A stretch of DNA of 21,618 nucleotides, from positions 1-21,618 of the forward strand of contig CALKHU010000088.1 of assembly GCA_937991555.1 (NCBI GenBank), written 5' to 3'. The notes below the pieces were generated by a model. It did not search any database and was not told the DNA's origin. It worked only from the letters and a program-made list of their open reading frames with translations. The stretch is from an uncultured Caulobacter sp. (GTDB lineage Bacteria; Pseudomonadota; Alphaproteobacteria; Caulobacterales; Caulobacteraceae). Each line of letters begins with the position of its first letter. Positions within the stretch are counted from its first letter, which is position 1. A program made the translations under genes and the position numbers. Of this stretch, positions 1 through 6,753 are shown piece by piece.

Positions 1-213
1 GCGGTCCAGATCACGGTCGCCGACGTGCGCGACGGGGCCTGCTCGTCCTCGACGCTCAAGGAAGCCGCCTCCTGGGGCAAGGTCTCGACCACCTACGAGC
101 AGATGGTCTTCGCCGAGGCCACCACGGTCGTGCCGCTGATCGGTTCGGACGCCTACCACCGCGGCGCCTGGAAAAACCGGACCAAGCCGCGCTGGCAGAA
201 GCTGTTCGCCTGA
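1..213 (+). CDS. C-terminal part of an unrecognised protein (5' end outside the window)
   Basis: The reading frame is open from base 1 to a TGA at 211-213, giving about 70 residues of a C-terminus. High G/C at third codon positions and the strong terminator 28 bases behind the stop support a real gene. The visible piece has one cysteine, no transmembrane stretch, and a basic, aromatic tail (WKNRTKPRWQKLFA). An ATG at 25 is in frame, but the frame is already open from the first base, so I treat the gene as truncated by the window edge and not as a 62-residue protein. I do not recognise the family and assign no function. Confidence 0.7.
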   Translation, partial: AVQITVADVRDGACSSSTLKEAASWGKVSTTYEQMVFAEATTVVPLIGSDAYHRGAWKNRTKPRWQKLFA

Positions 214-241
214 CCGGCGGACCGGTTGCCAGACCGCCCAG

Positions 242-277
242 GCCGCGCGAGGGTTGGACCCTCGCGCGGCTTTTCTT
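242..277 (+). terminator. Strong intrinsic (Rho-independent) terminator
   Basis: A perfect 13-bp G/C-rich stem (242-254 pairing with 258-270) with a three-base loop TGG is followed at once by TTTTCTTT (271-278). It lies 28 bases after the stop of the truncated first gene and ends 14 bases before the start of the lipoprotein gene. It is the only textbook terminator with a U-tract in this window. Confidence 0.92.
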
Positions 278-291
278 TGGGGGTAACGAGA

Positions 292-765
292 ATGCGTCCG
301 ATCCTGATCGCGGCCGCCATCGTGGCTGTCTCGCTCGCGGCCTGCGGCAAGGCTGAGGAGAAGACGAAGCCGGGGGTGAAGGTCTCCCCGGGCGGGACCG
401 TGACCATCACCGGCAAGGACGGCGCGGTCGTGCAGTCGGGGCCCGACGTGAAGGCGGACCTGCCCGAGTTCGCGCCGCTCTATCCGGGTTCGGTTCCGTC
501 CGGACAGGTAACCAGCGTGGCCAGCGCCGAGGGCAACGGCGGCATGTTCGTCTACACCGCCGCCGCCACGCCCGAGCAGGTGCTCGGCTTCTATCGGGAG
601 CGCGCGAAGGCGTCCGGCCTCGGCGAGACCGCGGAAATGAACATGGGCGCGGCCCGGATGCTCAGCGCCACCGACGAGGCGAGCAAGCGGTCGCTGCAGG
701 TGATCGTCACCGGCGAGGGCGCTGGCTCAAACGTCAGCCTGACCTGGACCCGCCCCAAGGGCTGA
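292..765 (+). CDS. Small predicted lipoprotein, function unknown
   Basis: A 157-residue protein. The start at ATG 292 is chosen because it gives a short lipoprotein signal peptide: basic N-terminus MRP, hydrophobic core, and lipobox LAAC with the lipidated cysteine at residue 18. The upstream in-frame extension to 226 would run through the terminator and spoil the signal. Position +2 is Gly, compatible with outer-membrane sorting. A K/E/P-rich linker follows (residues 19-30), then a strand-rich segment (VTITGKDGAVV) and a C-terminal domain of about 100 residues with one conserved-looking piece, TPEQVLGFYRERAKASG. That pattern is seen in many short alphaproteobacterial lipoproteins without assigned function. 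It sits directly behind a terminator, so it should have its own promoter, which I could not locate with confidence. Confidence 0.85.
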   Translation: MRPILIAAAIVAVSLAACGKAEEKTKPGVKVSPGGTVTITGKDGAVVQSGPDVKADLPEFAPLYPGSVPSGQVTSVASAEGNGGMFVYTAAATPEQVLGFYRERAKASGLGETAEMNMGAARMLSATDEASKRSLQVIVTGEGAGSNVSLTWTRPKG

Positions 766-825
766 CCGCCGGTCTTGCCACCTCTCCGTCGGCTCGCGAT
801 GCTGGGCCAAACGGGGAGGGTTCAA

Positions 826-1605
826 ATGAAGATGCGTACGCGGATGATTCTGGCCGTGGCGACGGGGGTCGGGGCGCTCTTCGCGGGCGCGGCCTCGGCG
901 CAGTTTCCGTTCAAGGGCTATTTCGACGCGGTGATGGACACCTCCACGGTGATCCCGCCGATGCCGGCAGCCGGATCACCGCTGTCAGAGGCCGACCGCG
1001 CCATCTTCCGGTCGACGCGCGCCCTGAAGGGCTCGCCGCGCTGGGAGATGGCCGTGCAGGACCTCGACGAGCGGAAGGTCGTCTACGCGATGCGCTGCGC
1101 CCTGGGGGTGGAGATCCGGGACCTCAACGCGGCGCCGAAACTGTCGCGCGTGCTGCTGCGCGTCGCCCCGGACATCACCAAGGCCATCGACACCCCGAAG
1201 GCCTACTACAATCGCAAGCGCCCCTACCTCGAGCAGGAGGGCGAGATCTGCACCGAGCGCAGCGAGGCGCTGGCGAAGAGTCCCGACTATCCGTCAGGCC
1301 ATTCCAGCTGGGGCTGGGCGGTCGGCCTGATTCTCGCCGAGCTGGCGCCCGACCGCGCCGTGCCGATCCTGCAGAGGGCGCGCGCCTTCGGCGAGAGCCG
1401 CGCGGTCTGCGGCGTGCACAGCGCCAGCGCGGTCGCCGCCGGCCGGGACAACGGCGCGGCGGTGGTCGCGGCGATGCACGGGTCGCCCGAGTTCCGCGCC
1501 GAGATGGAAGAGGCGCGCGCCGAGTTGACGGCGTTGCGCGCCAGGGCCGAGCCGCTGACCGGTTGCGACGCCGAGGCTGCCGTCCTGGCGACGCCCGCCT
1601 GGTAG
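826..1605 (+). CDS. Secreted class A acid phosphatase-like protein (PAP2 superfamily)
   Basis: A 259-residue protein. ATG 826 is preceded by GGGGAGGG at 813-820; a TTG at 775 is rejected for lack of a ribosome site and because it would bury the signal peptide. The signal peptide is residues 1-25, cleaved after ASA. The PAP2 signature is present: KxxxxxxRP at K125-R132-P133, PSGH at 156-159 (His159, general acid), and SRxxxGxH at S191-H198 (His198, nucleophile). These are the motifs of periplasmic nonspecific acid phosphatases such as PhoN/PhoC, which release phosphate from phosphomonoesters. The aspartate normally four residues after the nucleophilic His is alanine here (A202), so activity may be altered. 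Five cysteines (91, 142, 195, 247 and none in the signal) could give disulfides between four of them. Length matches the family. Confidence 0.88.
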   Translation: MKMRTRMILAVATGVGALFAGAASAQFPFKGYFDAVMDTSTVIPPMPAAGSPLSEADRAIFRSTRALKGSPRWEMAVQDLDERKVVYAMRCALGVEIRDLNAAPKLSRVLLRVAPDITKAIDTPKAYYNRKRPYLEQEGEICTERSEALAKSPDYPSGHSSWGWAVGLILAELAPDRAVPILQRARAFGESRAVCGVHSASAVAAGRDNGAAVVAAMHGSPEFRAEMEEARAELTALRARAEPLTGCDAEAAVLATPAW

Positions 1606-1657
1606 GCCGGCGTGCCTCCGCTTGCCCTGATCGCCCGTCGCCTCTACCTGTCAGGTC

Positions 1658-2143
1658 ATGGCTCACGCACACGCCTGCGAGCACGATCACGACCAGGCCG
1701 GCCTCTCCGGCGGCGCCCTGACGGCCGGGCTCAGCGCGGCAGAGGCCCGTTGCGCGGCGGCCGGCCAGCGCCTGACGACGCCCCGCCGCCGCGTACTGGA
1801 ACTCCTTCTCGAAGCCGGTCAGCCGGTAAAGGCCTACGATCTCATCGCGGCGTTCGGGGCGGGGGGCGAACCGGCCAAGCCGCCGACGGTCTACCGGGCG
1901 CTGGAATTCCTGTCGCGGCACGGCTTCGCGCATCGCATCGAGAGCCTGAACGCCTATATCGCCTGTGGCGGCGGCGCCGAGGGCCACGCGGCGGCCTTCC
2001 TGATCTGCGACTGTTGCGGCCGCACGCGGGAGATCCCACCCGTCGGCGCCGAGGAGATCGCGCGGCTCGCCGGCGACCGGGGGTTCACCCTGACCGGCCT
2101 GACGGTCGAGGCGCACGGCCGCTGCGCGGACTGCCACGCCTGA
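1658..2143 (+). CDS. zur: Zinc uptake regulator Zur (Fur family repressor)
   Basis: A 161-residue Fur-family protein with an N-terminal winged helix (about residues 35-95; TVYRALEFL is the recognition-helix region) and a C-terminal dimerisation domain. It can be assigned to Zur, not Fur or Mur, because the metal ligands known from E. coli Zur line up: His92, Cys103, His110 and Glu125 for the regulatory zinc; Cys117, Cys120, Cys156 and Cys159 for the structural zinc. The text HGFAHRIESLNAYIAC is typical of Zur. With zinc bound it would repress high-affinity zinc uptake genes, none of which is in this window. The first 12 residues carry an additional cluster of four His and one Cys. The stop overlaps the ATG of the next gene (TGATG), so the two are probably co-transcribed and coupled. 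Confidence 0.92.
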   Translation: MAHAHACEHDHDQAGLSGGALTAGLSAAEARCAAAGQRLTTPRRRVLELLLEAGQPVKAYDLIAAFGAGGEPAKPPTVYRALEFLSRHGFAHRIESLNAYIACGGGAEGHAAAFLICDCCGRTREIPPVGAEEIARLAGDRGFTLTGLTVEAHGRCADCHA

Positions 2144-3078
2144 TGTCCGACGCCGGAATCGAGATCTGGCGCGGGGGCGTCAACACCTGGGAATGCGACG
2201 AGATGGGGCACATGAACGTGCGCTTCTACGTCGCCAAGGCCGCCGAAGGGCTCGTCGGCATGGCTGCGGCGCTCGGGTTGCCGCAAGCGTTCACCGCCCA
2301 TGCCGAGTCGACGCTGCTCATTCGCGAGCAGCACATCCGCTTCCTGCGCGAGGCGCACGCCGGGGCTGCCCTGCACATGACCGGCGGCGTGGTCGAGTTC
2401 GGCGACGACGAGGCGCGGCTGATCCAGCTGCTCTGGCACAGCGACAGCGGCGCGCTGGCCGCCAGCTTCCAGACGGTGGTCGCGCACGTGACGCCGCGCG
2501 ACGCCCGCCCCTTCCCCTGGAGCCGCCGCACCCGCGACCTGGCCGAGGGCCTCCGGCGCCCGATCCCCGACCAGGCGGCGGCGCGCAGCGTCTCGCTGGC
2601 CCCCGTGGTCTCCGACGCCAGCCTGGCCCGGGCGGACGAGCTTGACCTTGTGCGTATCGCGGGCGGCGCGGTGTCGCCGCAGGACTGCGACATCTTCGGC
2701 CGGATGCGGCCCGAGCAGTTCATCGGTCGCGTTTCGGACGGCATCCCCCGCCTCGTCCGCGGCTTCCGCGAGACCGTCACCGAGGGCGCCGAGACCAGGC
2801 CCGTTCGGGTCGGCGGCGCGGTGCTCGAGTACCGGCTGGTCCACCTCGACTGGCCGCGCGCGGGCCAGAGGCTGGAAATCCGGTCGGGCCTCAAGAGCGC
2901 CGACGCGCGCACCAAGACCATGGTGCACTGGATGATCGACCCGGACACCGGCAAGGCTTGGGGAACGTCCGAGGCCGTCGCCGTGACCTTCGACCTCGAC
3001 GCCCGCAAGATCGTGCCGATCAGCGACGCCGCGCGCGCCCGGCTCATGCGACAGGCGACGCCCGGCCTGTCGCTCTAG
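2143..3078 (+). CDS. Acyl-CoA thioesterase-like protein with two hotdog folds
   Basis: A 311-residue protein starting at the ATG that overlaps the zur stop. The N-terminal half carries a hotdog thioesterase motif of the YbgC/FadM/4HBT type: NTWECDEMGHMNVRFYV at about residues 14-30, where the acidic residues and the following Asn-Tyr region correspond to the catalytic helix. The C-terminal half (about 180-295) looks like a second hotdog unit (QFIGRVSDGIPRLV, then strands ending with GTSEAVAVTFDLDARKIVPI). Such proteins hydrolyse acyl-CoA or acyl-ACP thioesters in the cytoplasm; the substrate cannot be told from sequence. An in-frame open stretch back to 1612 is the shadow of zur. It ends 18 bp from the convergent hydrolase gene. 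Why a thioesterase should be coupled to a zinc repressor is unclear. Confidence 0.82.
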   Translation: MSDAGIEIWRGGVNTWECDEMGHMNVRFYVAKAAEGLVGMAAALGLPQAFTAHAESTLLIREQHIRFLREAHAGAALHMTGGVVEFGDDEARLIQLLWHSDSGALAASFQTVVAHVTPRDARPFPWSRRTRDLAEGLRRPIPDQAAARSVSLAPVVSDASLARADELDLVRIAGGAVSPQDCDIFGRMRPEQFIGRVSDGIPRLVRGFRETVTEGAETRPVRVGGAVLEYRLVHLDWPRAGQRLEIRSGLKSADARTKTMVHWMIDPDTGKAWGTSEAVAVTFDLDARKIVPISDAARARLMRQATPGLSL

Positions 3079-3096
3079 CGTCGCCCTCTGGCGGGG

Positions 3097-3984
3097 TCAG
3101 CCGGACGCGGCCTCCAGGAGCGCATCGCGGACGAGGCCCGGTCGTTCCATCGGCAGGAAGTGGCTGGTTCCCGGGACGGTCTCGATCGTGGCCCCGGCCG
3201 CGAGCACGGCCGGCTCATGGATATCGAACTGCGCGGTCGAAGCGTGTTCGGCCTTCAGGATCCGGATCGAGGCCCGGATCCGGGGGATGCCGCCGACCGC
3301 GTCCGGCGACGGGGTGGAGAAGTTCGCCGCCTCCCACTCCGGCGCGCAGGCCAGCCGGAAGCCGACCTCGCCGGCCTCGACGAGGCCGTCGGCGAGGTAG
3401 TCCCGCAACATGTCGTCCGTCCAGGTCTTGAACGCGCCCCGGCCGCGGTAGGCCTCGAAGGCCGCCTCGCGTCCGGCGAAGTTCGCCCGTCGCCGGAGCG
3501 CGCCCTGGGCCAGCGGGCTGCTTCGCATGCCCTCTTCGCCCAGCAGCGCGGCGCGTTCCGGCGTGATGATGACCGGGTCGAAAAGGACCAGCCGCCGGGC
3601 CGCGTCGGGCCGGTCGGCGGCGGCCAGGAGGCAGGCCGTGCCGCCCATCGAATGGCCGGACAGGACCGTCGGACGCTCGTCGAGGGCGTCGAGCAGCGCC
3701 AGCAGGTCGTCGCTGTAGCCTCGCCAGACGTTGGTCGCATAGGGCGTCGCGGGCAGGGTCGTCCGGCCGTGCCCGCGCTGGTCGACGGCGAGGATGCGCA
3801 GCCGGTCGGCCAGCGGCGCGAGGATCCCGCGGTAGGTCGACGCGCAGAACCCGTTTGCGTGCAGGAAGACGACATCGAGCGGCCGTTCCGCCGGACCGAA
3901 CTCCAGGCCCGCCATGGTCCCGCCCGGGACTGCGATCGAACGGCGGCGAGCGGGCGCGAGGTCAGGCAGGGCGGCGCTGGTCAT
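3097..3984 (-). CDS. Alpha/beta-fold hydrolase
   Basis: A 295-residue cytoplasmic protein without a signal peptide. The fold is shown by the oxyanion-hole segment FLHANGF (40-46), the strand-turn VDQRGHGRT (67-75), the nucleophile elbow GHSMGG with Ser112, and the C-terminal catalytic histidine in GTSHFLPMERP (His275). The acid of the triad is not clear by eye. It resembles the broad family of esterases, haloalkane dehalogenase-like enzymes and lipases that act on small esters; the substrate cannot be predicted. Its 3' end converges on the thioesterase gene. Upstream, 40 bp separate it from the stop of the glycine-zipper protein on the same strand; that gap holds only a small 5-bp hairpin (997-1001 of the fourth kilobase with 4005-4009), so co-transcription is possible. 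Confidence 0.88.
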   Translation of the reverse strand: MTSAALPDLAPARRRSIAVPGGTMAGLEFGPAERPLDVVFLHANGFCASTYRGILAPLADRLRILAVDQRGHGRTTLPATPYATNVWRGYSDDLLALLDALDERPTVLSGHSMGGTACLLAAADRPDAARRLVLFDPVIITPERAALLGEEGMRSSPLAQGALRRRANFAGREAAFEAYRGRGAFKTWTDDMLRDYLADGLVEAGEVGFRLACAPEWEAANFSTPSPDAVGGIPRIRASIRILKAEHASTAQFDIHEPAVLAAGATIETVPGTSHFLPMERPGLVRDALLEAASG

Positions 3985-4024
3985 CCGCCCTGCCTAGAGG
4001 GTTCCCCTCGCGTGAGTCGAGCCC

Positions 4025-4801
4025 TTAGATCCGGGTGAGATCCCAGGATCCGCTCGGCTTGCGGCAGGCGCGGAAGCGTTCGCGTTCGGCGCCGTACTTC
4101 TTCGTGTGGATGGTCTGTTCGATGCGACGGCAGTCCCCGCTGTCGCCGCCCCGCGGACGGACGACCGACTGTGAGACATAGCCGGTCGCGTAGCCGTTCT
4201 GGCCGACCAGAAGCCACGGCTGGCCCGCCACCTTGGCCAGCACCTCGAACTCCTGCCCGCCCGCCAGCTTGCCGACGACGGCGCTGGAGGTCGTCGGGCG
4301 GGCGCGGAGGTTCACCGTATTGGGCGCGTACCACCAGCCGCCGCCGCCCTCCCAGGACCGCTGGGGCGAAACGCCGCGCGCGAAGCTGACGCTGCGCAGC
4401 GTGTAGGGCTGGCCGTAGCCTTCGCCGTAGGCGCTCCAGGGCTCGACAGTGACGTCGCCGTAGGAGCCGGTCTCGGGATTGCGCCAGTTGGCGGCGCGGC
4501 CGGTTCGCAAGGCTTCCTCGAGCGCCGCTTCGGCCTTCTTCCGGTCGGCTTCCTGCATCTTGCAACCGATGGCGGAGCCGGCCGCGGCGCCGATGCCGGC
4601 CCCGATGATCGTGCCGAGCGCGCGGTCATCCTTGGCGAGCTTGTTGCCGACGACGCCGCCGATGATCGCGCCGATCACCGCGCCGCCTTCCTGCTTCTTG
4701 CCGTCGGCGTCGCAGCCGAAGATCCCGCGCGCCTGCGCGGCTCCGGGAACGACGGTCGCCGCGGCGGCGATGAAGATCGAGGCGGTGATGGCGGCGCGCA
4801 T
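4025..4801 (-). CDS. Envelope protein with glycine-zipper (17 kDa antigen-like) and SH3 domains
   Basis: A 258-residue protein. ATG 4801 is chosen over an upstream TTG (4822) because GGAG lies about 8 bases before it and because it gives a clean signal peptide, residues 1-24 (AAQA cleavage). After the signal come Cys30 and a glycine-zipper 2TM-type region (about 39-80, two GxxxG-rich hydrophobic stretches), then a charged helix (81-100) and the segment WRNPETGSYGDVTV typical of Rickettsia 17 kDa-like surface antigens. A bacterial SH3 domain follows at about 157-214 (VNLRARPTTSSAVVGKL and GYVSQSVVR). The C-terminus has Cys224 and Cys246. SH3 domains of this type bind cell-wall peptides and the zipper region packs in membranes, so the protein probably sits in the periplasm or outer membrane. 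It is not a lipoprotein by lipobox. Confidence 0.83.
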   Translation of the reverse strand: MRAAITASIFIAAAATVVPGAAQARGIFGCDADGKKQEGGAVIGAIIGGVVGNKLAKDDRALGTIIGAGIGAAAGSAIGCKMQEADRKKAEAALEEALRTGRAANWRNPETGSYGDVTVEPWSAYGEGYGQPYTLRSVSFARGVSPQRSWEGGGGWWYAPNTVNLRARPTTSSAVVGKLAGGQEFEVLAKVAGQPWLLVGQNGYATGYVSQSVVRPRGGDSGDCRRIEQTIHTKKYGAERERFRACRKPSGSWDLTRI

Positions 4802-4876
4802 GGGCGGGCTCCGTGTGGTCAAGGGTCTCGTCCCTCAGGTTATACCGCCGCTCGCCGAAAGCACGCTCCGGACCTC

Positions 4877-4910
4877 CGCCGCTATGTCGTCCTCACGACA
4901 TTGTGCGGCG
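4877..4910 (-). repeat. Two-tier stem-loop across the stop codon of the membrane-protein gene
   Basis: The inner stem ATGTCGT (4884-4890) pairs perfectly with ACGACAT (4895-4901) around a CCTC loop, and an outer stem CGCCGC (4877-4882) pairs with GCGGCG (4905-4910), with a one-base and a three-base bulge between them. The stop codon of the 4893-5777 gene lies in the loop and inner stem. On the minus strand no U-run follows, so it is not a classic terminator. It may mark the mRNA 3' end or protect it. Confidence 0.5.
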
Positions 4911-5777
4911 CGTTCTCAGGCGGGTCTGATCGGGCCATGCGGGCGCGGCCTCGAGGACGGGTCCCTCGACCGCGCCCTCGCCGAAGATGGCGGTCAGCTC
5001 GGCCGCGATCGCCCTGCCCTCGGCGGCGTGGGCGAGGGCTTCCTCGGGCGAGAACCGGGGGCCGGCGTCAGGGTCGGCAGGGTCGACCGCGACGTGGAAC
5101 CGGTCCTCCCAGACCAGCAGGCGCGTGGCGAGGTCCGTGGGAAGATGGTCATAGGGGTTCAGCGCGCGGCCGTCGTCGGCGTCCCAGAACGTCTGGTAGC
5201 CGTAGCGCAGCGACAGCCTGACCCGCGCCGGAGGCTCCGCCGACTCAGGCTCATCGGTCTCGAAGGCAGGCGCCCGCGCGGGTTTCCACGCGAGGTGTCG
5301 CGCGATCCAGACCAGAAGGCCCAGACCCCCGGCGGCGAGCATGAGCGGCGGCCACGGGTCGGCCGGCGACCCGAGCCTGCCGTCGAAATCCAGCCAGATC
5401 ACGATCGCGGTGATGACGGCCCAGACCAGCGCCGCGTTGGCGACCTGCCGACGACCGCGTCCCTCGTCCTCGTCGGCCGGCGGGAACCGCTTGCGGGCGT
5501 AGGCCAGCCAGCCGGCCTGGCAGATGAGGTTCAGCAGGAACAGCCACGGCGCGACGCCGGCCATCAGCACGAGCGCGCCGCCGCTGACCGCCGTCAGCAA
5601 GGAGGCCACGGTCAGGATGCGGCGCTTCAGCGCCTCGTCCGGGTTCTCGTCGCTCAGGGTGATCGAGGCGATCGCCTTGTCGAGCAGGGCGTCCCGGGCG
5701 ATGGCGTGCAGGGCGATCACCCCCCCGAAGACGTAGAAGGCGCCGATCAGGCGGGCGGCGATGTCGATTGCGTCCAT
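4893..5777 (-). CDS. Membrane protein of unknown function with a cytosolic C-terminal domain
   Basis: A 294-residue protein not recognised as a named family. It shows about five hydrophobic segments (near residues 8-26, 53-73, 76-95, 112-130 and 144-162) with charged loops between them, then a soluble C-terminal region of about 130 residues. That tail contains LSLRYGYQTFWDADDGRALNPYDHLP and an acidic, alanine-rich helix (EEALAHAAEGRAIAAELTAIFG). The first helix region also has a short soluble insert (ENPDEALKRR). The start is ATG 5777, with only a weak ribosome site. It is divergent from the isomerase gene, sharing a 103-bp intergenic region. The stop lies inside a stem-loop. No catalytic motif was found, so no function is proposed. 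Confidence 0.8.
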   Translation of the reverse strand: MDAIDIAARLIGAFYVFGGVIALHAIARDALLDKAIASITLSDENPDEALKRRILTVASLLTAVSGGALVLMAGVAPWLFLLNLICQAGWLAYARKRFPPADEDEGRGRRQVANAALVWAVITAIVIWLDFDGRLGSPADPWPPLMLAAGGLGLLVWIARHLAWKPARAPAFETDEPESAEPPARVRLSLRYGYQTFWDADDGRALNPYDHLPTDLATRLLVWEDRFHVAVDPADPDAGPRFSPEEALAHAAEGRAIAAELTAIFGEGAVEGPVLEAAPAWPDQTRLRTRRTMS

Positions 5778-5880
5778 GCCTGGCTTTCAGCATGGCCGGG
5801 GCGGCGGCGCGCCCTCCATTTCGGGGGTCTTGGCTTTCCCGGGGTCAAGGCGCGACACTGCGGGAAACGGGAGGAAGATC

Positions 5881-6753
5881 ATGACCGCTCACGCCCCTGT
5901 CTCGGCCGCCGAGACCCAGTGGAACTGCTTCGAGGTCACCATCGAGGATCACGTCGCCCACATCCGCATGACGCGGCCCGAGGCGATGAACACCATGAAC
6001 AAGGACTTCTGGCGCGAACTGCCGGCGATCGTGAAGGACATCGACGACAACGCCCGCGCGCGCTGCATCGTGATCTCCTCGACCGGCAAGCATTTCTGCG
6101 CCGGCATGGACCTGTCGGTGTTCGCCAACGTCGGCGACCGCGACGGGGCGCCGGTCGACCGCCACGTGGCCGGCGAGAGCTTCCGCCGCCATGTCCATCA
6201 TCTGCAGGACACCTTCACCTGCCTGGACGAGGCGCGGATGCCGGTGATCGCGGCGATCCACGGCGGCTGCATCGGCGGGGCCGTGGATTTCACCAGCGCC
6301 TGCGACATCCGCTACTGCACCGAGGACGCCTTCTTCACGATCATGGAGATCAACATCGGCATGACCGCCGACGTCGGCACCTTCCCGCGCCTGTGCAAGC
6401 TGATCCCCGAGGGCTGGGTGCGCGAGCTGGCCTACACCGGCCGCCGCCTGCCCGCGCACAGGGCCCGCGAGATCGGGCTGGTCAACGAGGTGCTGCCCGA
6501 TCACGACGCCGTTGTCGCCCACGCCCTGGCCACCGCCCGCGAGATCGCCAGCAAGTCCCCGCTGGCGGTCGCCGGCAGCAAGGTGATGATCAACTACGCC
6601 CGCGATCACACGATCAAGGATGCGCTGGACTATATCGCCCTCTGGCAGGTCGGCATGTTCTCCGGTCCGCACATGGCGGAGACCTTCAAGGCCAAGGCCG
6701 AGAAGCGCGACCCGGTGTTCCCGGACCTGCTGCCGCTCCGGCGCGGACTCTAG
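5881..6753 (+). CDS. Enoyl-CoA hydratase/isomerase family, probably dienoyl-CoA isomerase (ECH1-like)
   Basis: A 290-residue crotonase-fold protein with GGAGG six bases before ATG 5881. The oxyanion-hole segments are HFCAGMDL (71-78) and GGCIGG (128-133). The three acidic residues of rat delta3,5-delta2,4-dienoyl-CoA isomerase (Asp176, Glu196, Asp204) have counterparts with the same spacing here: Asp136 in GAVDF, Glu156 in MEINIG and Asp164 in ADVGT. The segment SACDIRYC is also ECH1-like. This favours isomerisation of 3,5-dienoyl-CoA intermediates during beta-oxidation of unsaturated fatty acids over plain hydration. No other beta-oxidation gene is adjacent. Its TAG stop shares the bases CTAG with the stop of the convergent gene. 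The 103 bp upstream has no convincing promoter by eye. Confidence 0.88.
   Translation: MTAHAPVSAAETQWNCFEVTIEDHVAHIRMTRPEAMNTMNKDFWRELPAIVKDIDDNARARCIVISSTGKHFCAGMDLSVFANVGDRDGAPVDRHVAGESFRRHVHHLQDTFTCLDEARMPVIAAIHGGCIGGAVDFTSACDIRYCTEDAFFTIMEINIGMTADVGTFPRLCKLIPEGWVRELAYTGRRLPAHRAREIGLVNEVLPDHDAVVAHALATAREIASKSPLAVAGSKVMINYARDHTIKDALDYIALWQVGMFSGPHMAETFKAKAEKRDPVFPDLLPLRRGL

Noticed and set aside
2193..2645. Plus-strand frame of 150 codons inside the thioesterase gene
   Set aside because: It is a +1/+2 shadow with Arg/Ala-rich translation; the hotdog motifs are in the other frame.
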